DNA of 62,513 bases from JAWXCF01 sp034440515. GTDB lineage: Bacteria; Bacteroidota; Bacteroidia; CAILMK01. The DNA lies in contig JAWXCF010000089.1 in the NCBI GenBank assembly GCA_034440515.1, positions 1 to 62,513 on the forward strand. Reading direction: 5' to 3'. Position 1 is the stretch's first letter; every line of letters starts with the position of its first letter. A program made the position numbers and the translations under genes. Positions 44,379-53,494 of the stretch are shown piece after piece. The notes beneath the pieces were generated by a model, which worked only from the letters and a program-made list of their open reading frames with translations, had not been told where the DNA came from and did no database searches.

Positions 44379-47294
44379 ATGCGTTTTATTTTACTATTTA
44401 TATTTTTTTCTTTATCGCACTATGTTGCTGGGCAGAGCATTACTGTTTATACTGATTCCGTAATTAGTAGGCTAAATTCTCATCCAATTGGTATGAATCT
44501 TAACTACCTAATGGATGATGATACCTATCTCAATCCAAATATTGGTCTAGAGTATTCGCTAGACTCTATGAAGGTACATTTGTTACGATACCCAGGGGGA
44601 GAAAAATCTGACTCTTATATGTTTACAGATTCTCCTTGGTCAAGTATCAGACCCAGACTAAACAGAACTGGACCACAAGAATGGCCTGCAGGTGATTCAA
44701 GGTTTATTATGAATGATTATGCAACACCTAAGGCTAGTACATTAGATTTTGATGAGTTTATGAAGATGGCTATTAGCCTGAGGGCAGAACCGCTAATAGT
44801 GGTACCTTATGATGCAATGTATAAAGCTGCTACAACTGGGGGTACCATACCCAATAAGAGGCAATTGATAAAAAATGCTGAAGAATGGGTACGATATGCC
44901 AACATTACCAAAAAATATGGCATAAAATACTGGACCATAGGCAATGAAAGCTATAACAATGGATCCTACAATGGTTATGTAACCGGTACACAGTATAGAG
45001 ATGATGTTTTTGAGTTTGCCAACAAAATGAAAGCTGTTGATCCAAATATTAAGATTGTAATAAATGGAGATAATTACAATTGGTGGAATACAGTATTGGC
45101 TAAAAATGCAAGTTTAGTTGATTATTTAGCCATTAGCAATTACCCAGTATGGCAATATAAAAATGGGTACAGCACTTATTTAACCACCACGCCAGATTTA
45201 ACTGATGTCATTAAGCAAGCTGTAAATAATATTGCATTGTTGCCAAACGCTGCAGATAGAAATAGAATTAGGATAATAGTATCAGAATACAATGCAATAG
45301 ATTGGTCAACCCAATGGAAAGATGCAAACGATGTCGGCCACGCACTGGTAAATTTTCAAATGATGGGCGACCAATTGAATAATCCTAAAGTGGCAAGCTC
45401 TTGCTTTTGGAATACCAGATGGGTGAATAATGCAAGCTCAACCCAACTGTATGATGCTGTAAACAAAAACGGTAATCTAAGTGCATCTGGTAAATCACTC
45501 GCTATTTGGGGTAGGTATATTGGCGATAGAATGCAAGCCAGTACAAGTACCACCAAGATTAGGAGTTTTGCAAGTTATGATTCTGTAAAAAATGTACAAT
45601 ATGTCTATATACTTAATAAAGACACTGTTAGCACTTATTTAACTGTCCAGATAAAAAACTATCCTGTAAACAAAGTAGTTACAGTTTATGAATATAGGGG
45701 GACTGGTATAAAAGACGAAAACCCTAGTTTCAAAAAGAAAACTTTCTTTAACATATCCAGAGAATCTGCCTACCTGTTGTTACCAGCAGCCTCTGTTACT
45801 GTTTTAGAGATTATACCTAGCTCAGTAAAGGCCAATATATCTGGACCAGTTACTTTTTGTAAAACTGATACTGGCAATTATGTTGCAAAGTCTATAAATA
45901 ATACCTATAAATGGCGTGTGGTAGGTGGTAAAATTATTTCAAAGATTGATTCAATTAGTGTAAAAGTAGTATGGGATAATACTCCAAAACATAGCATTAC
46001 CCTAGTTGAGTCTAATGGATATGGACTAATTGACTCTAGCACAGTAAATATCTATGTAAAAGCACCAAATACTGTAGTTATAAATGGAGCAAGTAAAGCC
46101 TGCACACTTACTGCAAATACCTATATTAGAACGTTAATGCCAACTACCGGTCAGTTAGAATGGCACATAGTTGGTGGGCAGATTACATCACCTATTAGTA
46201 GAGACACCATACAAGTAGTTTGGCAAAAATCTGGTGGTCTAACTAGTGTATCAATTGATAGTTTTAATTGTATTGATTCTACAACTATTAGTGTTGCACT
46301 AGTACAAATAGCACAAGCTAAGATAGTTGGCCCACAGAGAATTACAATAGGACAAACAGCTTGGTTTAAGACGACAGCTAAATCAGTATTTCAAGTAGAG
46401 TGGTTTGGCAAAGACATAGAATTGCTAAAACAAACGCCTGATTCTGTATTAATTAGGTTTAGCAAACAGGGAATATCAATACTATATATTAGGCAATTAG
46501 ACGCTTCAATTTCTTGTCAAAAAGTTGATAGCTTGTTAATTGACGTTATCCCAACTTCAGTGTCAGCATTTGTTATTAACGATGTCTGTGTAGGTGGGGA
46601 GGTAATAATTCTAAATGCAACTACCAACGCAAGTAGCTATATATGGACTTTTGGTAATGGGCTTCAATCAATAGACAAAACTCCAAAAGGGCTAACCTAT
46701 GCCAAGGCAGGCAATTATATGGTTAGGCTAATAGTGCGAAATGAATTGGGAGTCGGTGATACAACAGAGAAAGTAATAACGGTTTACAGTCAACCGACTG
46801 CAAAATGGCGCGCAAATGCAGTGAATGGAAGAAATTTTAGATTCATTGCTTTAGATTCTAATATCACATCTGCTGGTTGGTTTATAAATAATACGAGCAA
46901 GTTGGGCGATACCGTAAATCATTTATTTTTAGTTGACGGACTTTACCTAGTTCAATTGGTTGTAACAAGTAAGGGTGGTTGCAAAATAACTTTTGATTCA
47001 AGCATCACGGTTATGGGAACTAGAATATTAGTAACACCGCAAGCAAGTAACGAATTTCAAGTTTTTCCCAACCCAAGCTTTGGGTTAATTAATATAAAGG
47101 CTATACAGTCAAATAAAGAGCCCTACCAAGTATATATTATTTCCTCAATTGGTGCACGTACTAGGCTGGGAAGTTTTAATACACAGACAACCAATTCACA
47201 AAGCTTTGATATACAAGCACTGCCTGCAGGTATGTATGTTGTGGAAATAATCGGACAACATTTAAATTATCACATCAAGTTGCAAAAGATGTAA
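44379..47294 (+). CDS. Secreted GH51-like glycosidase with Ig/PKD-like repeats and T9SS sorting domain
   Basis: A 971-residue surface-directed protein. Signal peptide (1-18), then a TIM barrel (about 20-390) of clan GH-A with the GH51/GH79-like LRYPGGEKS (69-77), the acid/base candidate Glu190 in YWTIGNES and the nucleophile candidate Glu303 in IIVSEYN. Next is a beta-sandwich (about 390-480), several Ig-like or PKD-like units (480-870; one is SYIWTFGNGLQS), then a type A T9SS sorting domain from about 895 (VFPNPSFGLINIKAIQ, ending KLQKM). It probably acts as an alpha-L-arabinofuranosidase-like enzyme at the cell surface; the substrate is not shown. No SusCD pair is beside it. Confidence 0.82.
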   Translation: MRFILLFIFFSLSHYVAGQSITVYTDSVISRLNSHPIGMNLNYLMDDDTYLNPNIGLEYSLDSMKVHLLRYPGGEKSDSYMFTDSPWSSIRPRLNRTGPQEWPAGDSRFIMNDYATPKASTLDFDEFMKMAISLRAEPLIVVPYDAMYKAATTGGTIPNKRQLIKNAEEWVRYANITKKYGIKYWTIGNESYNNGSYNGYVTGTQYRDDVFEFANKMKAVDPNIKIVINGDNYNWWNTVLAKNASLVDYLAISNYPVWQYKNGYSTYLTTTPDLTDVIKQAVNNIALLPNAADRNRIRIIVSEYNAIDWSTQWKDANDVGHALVNFQMMGDQLNNPKVASSCFWNTRWVNNASSTQLYDAVNKNGNLSASGKSLAIWGRYIGDRMQASTSTTKIRSFASYDSVKNVQYVYILNKDTVSTYLTVQIKNYPVNKVVTVYEYRGTGIKDENPSFKKKTFFNISRESAYLLLPAASVTVLEIIPSSVKANISGPVTFCKTDTGNYVAKSINNTYKWRVVGGKIISKIDSISVKVVWDNTPKHSITLVESNGYGLIDSSTVNIYVKAPNTVVINGASKACTLTANTYIRTLMPTTGQLEWHIVGGQITSPISRDTIQVVWQKSGGLTSVSIDSFNCIDSTTISVALVQIAQAKIVGPQRITIGQTAWFKTTAKSVFQVEWFGKDIELLKQTPDSVLIRFSKQGISILYIRQLDASISCQKVDSLLIDVIPTSVSAFVINDVCVGGEVIILNATTNASSYIWTFGNGLQSIDKTPKGLTYAKAGNYMVRLIVRNELGVGDTTEKVITVYSQPTAKWRANAVNGRNFRFIALDSNITSAGWFINNTSKLGDTVNHLFLVDGLYLVQLVVTSKGGCKITFDSSITVMGTRILVTPQASNEFQVFPNPSFGLINIKAIQSNKEPYQVYIISSIGARTRLGSFNTQTTNSQSFDIQALPAGMYVVEIIGQHLNYHIKLQKM

Positions 47295-47304
47295 GATAGA
47301 ATAG

Positions 47305-47323
47305 ATTTAAAAAGTATTTAAAT
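47305..47323. terminator. Short AT hairpin between convergent genes
   Basis: ATTTAAA and TTTAAAT around a 5-nt loop in the 49-nt gap between the glycosidase and the beta-barrel gene. Weak, AT-only. Confidence 0.35.
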
Positions 47324-47343
47324 GCCAATTATCTTGAATTTTT

Positions 47344-48063
47344 TTAAAGTCTAATCCCAAAATTAAGATTTAATGTTAAATTAGAATTTATTGGTCGATG
47401 TTCAAAAAAATCTTGACCTCTAAAATCAGTAGCAGTTTTTGTCTTGTTAAAATATCTGCTATAGTCAACCAAAACTTTAAAGTAAAAAGGTCCAGTAACG
47501 TCAATCTGGTATGATGGTCTGATGCTCAATCCAAAATCATTATTTAGCAAAACAAATGTGTGTTCACTTCTCAAACAAACATTTTTCTCAGGTTCTGAGG
47601 AACTGACGGTATTCATATCAACACCATTTCTTATTTTGGCACCAAAACCGATGCTGACACTCTGCCCAGCTTTTTTCCAAATAGAACTATTTAGGACAAT
47701 TCCTTTTTCTTTATAATATATATAAGTCTTAGGTTGAGAGAATGCACCGTTTTCTTCCCTCACTGTTGCAAATGCATTATTTACAGTACCATACAGTGCC
47801 TCTATGCTATATTCATCATTTATTCTAAAGTTTGCTTGCAGCTTATTCACTAGCCACGCATTCCAAGAATTGATTTGAGAGTTTGGTCGCATATAGTCAA
47901 ATGAAAATCCAGACTCTAAACTAAATTTATTTATCAACTTAACAACATTTCTAGGTTTGTCCCCTTCCTTCATAAAAAAAGTAGTTAAATTCTTGTCAAA
48001 GCCAGACTGTGCAGAAGCAAGAACACTAAAACAAAGTAACAAGAGTGTCAGATATTTTTTCAT
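47344..48063 (-). CDS. Hypothetical outer-membrane beta-barrel protein
   Basis: A 239-residue exported protein: signal peptide MKKYLTLLLLCFSVLASAQ, then beta-strand-rich sequence (SLESGFSFDYMRPNSQIN, INDEYSIEALYGTVNNAFAT, VSIGFGAKIRNGVDM) and a last strand PINSNLTLNLNFGIRL consistent with an outer-membrane barrel. It is not a TonB-linked protein and I recognise no named family. A -7-like TATATTTG and palindrome lie just upstream (48076-48094). Confidence 0.65.
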   Translation of the reverse strand: MKKYLTLLLLCFSVLASAQSGFDKNLTTFFMKEGDKPRNVVKLINKFSLESGFSFDYMRPNSQINSWNAWLVNKLQANFRINDEYSIEALYGTVNNAFATVREENGAFSQPKTYIYYKEKGIVLNSSIWKKAGQSVSIGFGAKIRNGVDMNTVSSSEPEKNVCLRSEHTFVLLNNDFGLSIRPSYQIDVTGPFYFKVLVDYSRYFNKTKTATDFRGQDFFEHRPINSNLTLNLNFGIRL

Positions 48064-48075
48064 AGATTTTGAATT

Positions 48076-48094
48076 CTATATATCAAATATATAG
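48076..48094 (-). promoter_or_regulatory. Palindrome overlapping a -7 box before the beta-barrel gene
   Basis: CTATATAT and ATATATAG around CAA; the minus-strand TATATTTG (48084-48091) lies inside. Could be a promoter spanned by an operator, or an AT-rich accident. Confidence 0.35.
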
Positions 48095-48275
48095 ATAATT
48101 AGTAAAACGAAGTATAGGTGATTGGATTAATTTTATTTGCCTTATTACTTAAAAGTTAGTTAACTTTTTTTAACATAAAAATTACTTTCAGGCTATATAA
48201 GTAGTTCTGCAAAATAACTGAAAAGAAAGAGTTAGATAATTTAACTATGAAGGTAATATTCTAAATATTACTACA

Positions 48276-48859
48276 TCAAAATAGGATAAACGGCAATGCA
48301 ACTAATTGCCTGTATCTATTTACAAACCAAGTATATTCTTTATGAAAATAAATGTATGTTTTTTGAATTTCGGGGTAAAGCCCAAGATTTACGTATTTTA
48401 TTCTGTTTGACCTAGTAATTGCACAGTTTTTAATTTTATATGCATCTGAAATGCTATAAACATTTTCAGAGCCAAGTTTTCCACCAGTAATAGAGTAAGC
48501 CTTGAAAGTATCTAATTTGGAAAATTTACCTGTGTTTAGATTTATGATTCCGAAAGGATAATAAGAGGAAAGACACCCATTAGTAAAGTTGCAGCCTCTC
48601 ATTGTTAGTGTAAATTTAGCCTTTTGCCAGTCAGGCTTAAATACTTGTGTTCTAATATCTTAGAATTAATAGCTACAGCATAGCAAAAGTCTTTGCTATG
48701 AGGTGTGGGCATTATAGATGTAGGTATTATGATGTCACTATCCTCATTTATATATGATTTTAAAAAGTTTAAATCAAAATTTTCACGCTTTATAATTTTG
48801 ATTGCGGTGTCTTTGTTATTAAAACTAAAAACAGGGTTAGAAATACTTTTTTCATTAAA
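48276..48859 (-). pseudogene. Frameshifted or truncated hypothetical gene
   Basis: Two consecutive minus-strand frames carry coding-like sequence. The upstream piece (48605-48859) encodes FNEKSISNPVFSFNNKD, IPTSIMPTPHSKDFCYAVAI and ends in a stop at 48605; the downstream piece (48276-48602 plus about 60 nt upstream in frame) starts at MRGCNFTNGCLSS and continues DLGLYPEIQKTYIYFH-like sequence. Joining them near 48640-48663 by one frameshift would give one protein of about 200 residues. The 5' part has no good start: a stop interrupts it just upstream. Family not recognised. A sequencing indel is an alternative explanation. Confidence 0.6.
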
Positions 48860-48992
48860 CTAATTATGTTCATTAGTTATTGAAAAGTTGATATTTACCC
48901 CCACCTATGTTAACATATCGTTAATTAATTAAAATTTTGATTAACTTTTAACTTATACAAACTTGAAACAAGTTAATATTAAAGTTAACCTC

Positions 48993-49949
48993 TTATTCTA
49001 CTTTCTGAAATTTCTCATAGGCATTCACTATGTCGCGTACCAATCGGTGACGAATTACATCTTGTACGCTTAATTCTACGATGCTGATGCCGTTAATGTT
49101 TTTAAGCAGGTGAATGGCATTAAGCAAGCCGCTGGCTCCTTGTTTGGGTAAATCTATTTGAGTTAAGTCACCTGTTATTATAAATTTAGCTGTTGGACCC
49201 ATACGGGTTAGAAACATTTTTAATTGGCTATGGGTGGCGTTTTGTGCCTCGTCCAGTATTACTACAGCATTGTTTAAGGTACGCCCACGCATAAATGCCA
49301 AAGGTGCTACTTCTATTGTTCTGCTCTCAAAGCATTGTTTCAACTTGTCTGCACTTATCATATCGTCAAGTGCATCATATACGGGCCTTAGGTATGGGTC
49401 TATTTTTTCCTTAAGGTCTCCTGGCAAAAAGCCTAAGTTTTCACCTGCCTCTACTGCAGGTCTGGCTATAATGATTCTTTTGCATTCCTTACGTTTTAAT
49501 GCCCGAACGGCAAGTGCCACACTGGTGTATGTCTTACCAGTACCGGCTGGTCCTATGGCAAATGTTAAATCGTTAGTTAATACAGATTGCACCAATACTT
49601 TTTGGTTGGCAGTCTTAGCACGTATCGGTTGTCCATCGTTGCCTATCAGCAATACATCACTGTCTTTGGTTAGGTCATCTACAGTCTCTACATAGCCTAG
49701 CGCAGTTCCCAACAAGTCCACCAACTTATCGTCGCTAATGCCGTGCTTCCGCGTCATATGCATTATTTTGTCTAAGATGGTTCTGAATCTGGCTATTTCA
49801 TCATCATCGCCGATGGCAGTAATGTCTGAACCACGTGAATGTATTTTTAACTTAGGAAAAGCAGTCTGTATCAGTCTTAAATTCTGATTGTTAACACCAA
49901 GTATAGCAGCTGGATGTATTTCCTCAAATGATAATTTTAATTCGCTCAA
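48993..49949 (-). CDS. phoH: PhoH-family ATPase/RNA-associated protein
   Basis: A 318-residue PhoH-like protein: an N-terminal KH-like region (1 to about 100) followed by a P-loop ATPase with Walker A GPAGTGKT (133-140), the motif VVILDEAQN (Walker B with following DEAQNA) and the ITGDLTQIDLP stretch. PhoH proteins are thought to act on RNA and can be linked with phosphate starvation or ribosome processing. The start is TTG. Divergent from the SAM hydrolase-family gene at 50010. Confidence 0.95.
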   Translation of the reverse strand: MSELKLSFEEIHPAAILGVNNQNLRLIQTAFPKLKIHSRGSDITAIGDDDEIARFRTILDKIMHMTRKHGISDDKLVDLLGTALGYVETVDDLTKDSDVLLIGNDGQPIRAKTANQKVLVQSVLTNDLTFAIGPAGTGKTYTSVALAVRALKRKECKRIIIARPAVEAGENLGFLPGDLKEKIDPYLRPVYDALDDMISADKLKQCFESRTIEVAPLAFMRGRTLNNAVVILDEAQNATHSQLKMFLTRMGPTAKFIITGDLTQIDLPKQGASGLLNAIHLLKNINGISIVELSVQDVIRHRLVRDIVNAYEKFQKVE

Positions 49950-50009
49950 TATAGTATCTTTTAATAGGAACAGAAATTAAGTATATTTTTGTTCGCTGTC
50001 CTGCAATTT

Positions 50010-50795
50010 ATGCAATATCCCATAATAACCATAACCTCAGATACGGGTGCAGATGGATATATGATTCCCGTAATGAAGGGCCATATATTGTCTAGACTAC
50101 CGGAGGTTAAAATTATTGATATTAGCCACAGCATAAAGCGCTATGATTTAAATGCAGCAGGATTTGTATTAGGGTCTTGTTGGTTTGAGTTTCCAGAGGG
50201 TACTCTGCATTTATTGCCAATAGAGGAACCAAAAGATTCTAGCCACAGGCGATTTCTACTAGCTGGTAAAGATGGACATAGATTTATGTTAGAGGATAAT
50301 GGCGTAATAGATTTACTGCTAATGGGACAACAGGCAGATTGGGTGCGTAGGTTTGATGTAGAGCCTTGGCAACTAAGCACCCCACACAAAGATATTTATG
50401 CAAACTATTCGGTTGAAGTGTTTCGACGACAATTAAATGACCCGCCAGGCATTCCCATTAATGATTATATAAAAGGGGGATTTCCCAGTGTCTATATTGA
50501 CGAATCGGGCATAGTGTGTGAGGCTATACACATAGACCAGTGGGGAAATGTAATAACTAACCTAAGTAGAACCGTAATGTTGAACTATAGCCTAGGCAAA
50601 CCCATACAATTGACCTATAGAAATAGACAGATAATAGAAGATCTGGTAGATAATGCGCAAAACATACCTAGTGGCGAGCAATATTTAAGCTATGGTATGG
50701 GCGACTATTTGCAGATTTGCATTAAGCACGGTAATGCATCAGAACTCTTGGGTTTGGGTATGAAGTCAAAATTTGAAATAAGCATAAAGGGATAA
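50010..50795 (+). CDS. SAM hydrolase/chlorinase-family protein (SAM hydroxide adenosyltransferase fold)
   Basis: A 261-residue member of the DUF62/SAM hydroxide adenosyltransferase family, which hydrolyses S-adenosylmethionine to adenosine and methionine in characterised members. The N-terminus has ITSDTGADGYM (Asp-containing phosphate-binding-like turn), an SSCWF-like core, and the conserved WGN motif in IDQWGNVITNLS with a Gln in front. I choose ATG 50010 over TTG 49989, which adds only seven residues. The next gene starts at the very nucleotide after this stop, so the two are coupled. Confidence 0.87.
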   Translation: MQYPIITITSDTGADGYMIPVMKGHILSRLPEVKIIDISHSIKRYDLNAAGFVLGSCWFEFPEGTLHLLPIEEPKDSSHRRFLLAGKDGHRFMLEDNGVIDLLLMGQQADWVRRFDVEPWQLSTPHKDIYANYSVEVFRRQLNDPPGIPINDYIKGGFPSVYIDESGIVCEAIHIDQWGNVITNLSRTVMLNYSLGKPIQLTYRNRQIIEDLVDNAQNIPSGEQYLSYGMGDYLQICIKHGNASELLGLGMKSKFEISIKG

Positions 50796-51101
50796 ATGTT
50801 AGTGAGAATAGTGAAAATGCAGTTTAAAGTAGATGAGATTGAGAATTTCAAAAATTTATTTACTCAAGTCTATCCCTTCATTAGCAATTTCCCAGGGTGC
50901 AGGCAAGTAACACTTGTACAGCAGGCTGATGATGAGGCAGTATTTATGACCATTAGCCATTGGGATGATGACAACGCACTACAGAACTACAGGCAAAGTG
51001 AACTATTTGCCGATACCTGGCGCGAGACAAAGGCAATGTTTCAAACTCAGGCAATAGCTTGGTCTGTGAAACCTATACACGGCGCTTTAATTGTGAATTA
51101 A
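50796..51101 (+). CDS. Antibiotic biosynthesis monooxygenase (ABM)-domain protein
   Basis: A 101-residue dimeric alpha-beta barrel protein: MLVRIVKMQFKVDEIENFKN, a central FPGCRQVTLVQ strand and FMTISHWDDDNALQNYRQSE (about residues 50-69) are ABM hallmarks. Such proteins oxidise quinone or haem substrates or merely bind them. Its ATG follows the SAM hydrolase-family stop without a gap (TAAATG), indicating coupling. The pairing suggests a linked reaction, but substrate is unknown. Confidence 0.85.
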   Translation: MLVRIVKMQFKVDEIENFKNLFTQVYPFISNFPGCRQVTLVQQADDEAVFMTISHWDDDNALQNYRQSELFADTWRETKAMFQTQAIAWSVKPIHGALIVN

Positions 51102-51103
51102 GA

Positions 51104-52504
51104 CTATTTTTTCTTAGGTTTTGGTTTTGGCTTGGTTGGAGCCTTCATAGTTGGTACTTGACTCCAACAATCATCCCAAATCTTAAAGCTAGCGTAGGGC
51201 AAGCTAAAATATTGTAAATCAAATATAATCAAATTATCATTGGGTATATCGGTGCCGTGTTTGGCATAGCTTAGGGCAGTATTAAATCGAATAGAGCCAC
51301 CGTCCTTACCTTTTTTAGGTAACATTATTAACTGTAAGTATGTGTGAACAGAAGTATCATACAGGTGCATTTTTCGCACATTGAAATTCATATCTTTATG
51401 TATAAACTCAAACATCATTGGCTCTGTACTGTAATAGGCAATACTGCCAGAAAACATAATTGGTATATTCACAGCGTAGGGTTGTTTTGGCAAACCAATA
51501 ACCCCTTTGGGGTGTAGTAATTGCCATTTACCAGAATCTATACAATAGTAGTCTGTCACCCTGTAAAACTTTGTCGGTGTACCTTCATCCTCACCATATT
51601 TACTCTTTATGCGTTCAAGTGTTATTAGATAGCATTTGTGACCGTTAAGAGTCATACGTCTTGCATCTATGTGTGTAAAATTTTCGGTCCCTATTTTAAA
51701 TAATTCATAGTATTTGTTGTTGAACTCAGGGTTCATATAGGGTATTCTATTTGGGCTGCTGTACCATTTACCATCATCTGCAAGTATATGACCAGTTGCA
51801 TTGGTTAAACTACATAGTAACGGGCCAAAACTACTTAGCAAACTATCTGGAATTTTCGGTACGGTATCTTGTGCTAGCTTCAATTGGCTAGTATCAATTT
51901 TAGTAGCCGTAGTATCTGGCTTTGTAATTTTTGCCTTGATTGGGGCAGTGATTGGTTTTTTAGCAGACGGTTTTGCAACTCCTTTCTTTTTAGTAGTTGG
52001 TTTAAGTTTATTTACTTTTTTAGCTGAATCTAATTGCATAGGTCTAGCAAGTGTATCTTGTTTTAGCAAACTGCTGTCTATGACAGGGTTTGGCTTTTTT
52101 ACAACTGGGGAAAGTTTTTCTTTTTTCTTTTGTGGGCTGGTTTTCTTAGGGTCAGCCTTTATCTGTGGTTTAGATTTTTTTGGATTATTTGGTTTAGATT
52201 TTTTCTGATTATTATCTATATCTTTTGCTTTTTTTATACTATCACTTATCCTTTTTTCATCTTTAGGATTATCTATATCTTGATTAATAACTGGAGACTG
52301 ACGTATGGGTGACCCTTGTATGCTATCATTTAGATGCAGGGAATCAATCTTAATAGAAGAGGTATCGTTATAGTTAGGTTGCCCAGGAGCAGGTATTACA
52401 ATTACTTTATTTGGTGAATCTAATGCAGTTTGCGCCTTAGCTTTTGCAGCACCTAAAAAAATGAGAATTAAACCAAAAACTAAAAATTTTGCACAATTAA
52501 ACAT
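51104..52504 (-). CDS. Exported Lys/Pro-rich hypothetical protein
   Basis: A 466-residue secreted or periplasmic protein. Signal peptide (1-25, ending AKAQ), a long Lys/Pro/Ser-rich, low-complexity stretch (about 70-215) that is probably disordered, then a folded beta-rich C-terminal half (about 225-450) with LLCSLTNATGHILADDG and TFYRVTDYYCIDSGKWQLL-like strands and Cys residues. The Lys tail (KPKPKPKKK) at the very end is basic. No known domain. It converges on the ABM gene with a 2-nt gap. Confidence 0.6.
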   Translation of the reverse strand: MFNCAKFLVFGLILIFLGAAKAKAQTALDSPNKVIVIPAPGQPNYNDTSSIKIDSLHLNDSIQGSPIRQSPVINQDIDNPKDEKRISDSIKKAKDIDNNQKKSKPNNPKKSKPQIKADPKKTSPQKKKEKLSPVVKKPNPVIDSSLLKQDTLARPMQLDSAKKVNKLKPTTKKKGVAKPSAKKPITAPIKAKITKPDTTATKIDTSQLKLAQDTVPKIPDSLLSSFGPLLCSLTNATGHILADDGKWYSSPNRIPYMNPEFNNKYYELFKIGTENFTHIDARRMTLNGHKCYLITLERIKSKYGEDEGTPTKFYRVTDYYCIDSGKWQLLHPKGVIGLPKQPYAVNIPIMFSGSIAYYSTEPMMFEFIHKDMNFNVRKMHLYDTSVHTYLQLIMLPKKGKDGGSIRFNTALSYAKHGTDIPNDNLIIFDLQYFSLPYASFKIWDDCWSQVPTMKAPTKPKPKPKKK

Positions 52505-52709
52505 TTGTTCTATAATCAGAGTATATTCAGGGGTAAAAACGAATTTTTAATAAAATGCAAAAGTAGTAATACCTTGATTATTAAGCTACAGATATATGAT
52601 TAAGTTTTGAAACAAACCAATTATAAATAATGCTTAATTCCTTATAAGTAAATGAGAATTTTCAGAATACCCTAATTTGCGATAAGTTAAAATTCAACTA
52701 CATTAAGCC

Positions 52710-53477
52710 TTAGATATTTAACTCAACTACAGCTGGGCAATGGTCGCTATGCAATGCATCGGGCAGGGTATAGGCTTCTGCTATAGTGTCTTTTAATGCG
52801 GCACTTACCATATTGTAGTCAATTCGCCAACCTTTGTTATTCTTTCTAGCACCTGCCCTGAAACTCCACCACGTGTAGGCTATTTGATTGGAATTTATGT
52901 ATCGGAACGAATCTATCATACCAATTTCTAAAAACTCACTTATCCACAAGCGCTCCTCGGGGGTGAAACCACTGGTGCCATTTAGTCCCTTAGGGTTATG
53001 TATGTCAATATCTTGATGACAAATATTAAAGTCGCCCGATATAATTAATTTAGGGTGATCAATTAGAACTTCTAGTATATAGGCTTTAAAGAAAGTAAGC
53101 CACTCCATTTTAAAAGATTGACGTAAGTCTCCACTGCTGCCGCTGGGGTGATATACACTCATTACACTGGTGCCATCAGCAAAGTCTGCACGCATTACAC
53201 GCCCCTCAAAGTCGTATAAATCATTGCCACAGCCATACTCTATCTTTATTGGCTTCTGCAGCGATAGAATGCCAACTCCACTATAACCTTTCTTATCAGC
53301 CGGATACCAATAATGATGGTAACCTGTAAAGTCGAATATAGCCTTGTCAAACTGCTCTGGCTTTGCTTTTATTTCTTGCAAGCACAGTACATCTGGTTTG
53401 GTTTCTGCCAGCCAACCGGTAAAGTTTTTGGTTAAAGCAGAGCGTATGCCATTCACATTATAGCTAACGACCTTCAT
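52710..53477 (-). CDS. xth: Exodeoxyribonuclease III
   Basis: A 255-residue EEP-family endonuclease/3'-exonuclease of base excision repair, nicking at abasic sites. Motifs: VVSYNVNGIRSAL (3-15, Asn7), LCLQEIKA (Glu35), YSGVGILS, ISGDFNICHQDIDIHN (catalytic Asp/Asn region) and DHCPAVVEL with the catalytic His246. Normal length. It follows the nucleotidyltransferase gene by 17 nt and is probably co-transcribed. Confidence 0.96.
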   Translation of the reverse strand: MKVVSYNVNGIRSALTKNFTGWLAETKPDVLCLQEIKAKPEQFDKAIFDFTGYHHYWYPADKKGYSGVGILSLQKPIKIEYGCGNDLYDFEGRVMRADFADGTSVMSVYHPSGSSGDLRQSFKMEWLTFFKAYILEVLIDHPKLIISGDFNICHQDIDIHNPKGLNGTSGFTPEERLWISEFLEIGMIDSFRYINSNQIAYTWWSFRAGARKNNKGWRIDYNMVSAALKDTIAEAYTLPDALHSDHCPAVVELNI

Positions 53478-53494
53478 ATAAGCGGACTTATTTT

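Noticed and set aside
48151..48168. Palindrome AAAAGTTA/TAACTTTT followed by T-run on plus strand
   Set aside because: Possible terminator on the plus strand, but no plus-strand gene precedes it; may be chance in AT-rich DNA.
49234..49695. Plus-strand frame inside phoH
   Set aside because: phoH has clear Walker motifs in the other strand; the frame is a shadow.
51801..52312. Plus-strand Phe-rich frames opposite the Lys/Pro-rich protein gene
   Set aside because: They arise from the low-complexity Lys/Pro repeat read on the other strand.
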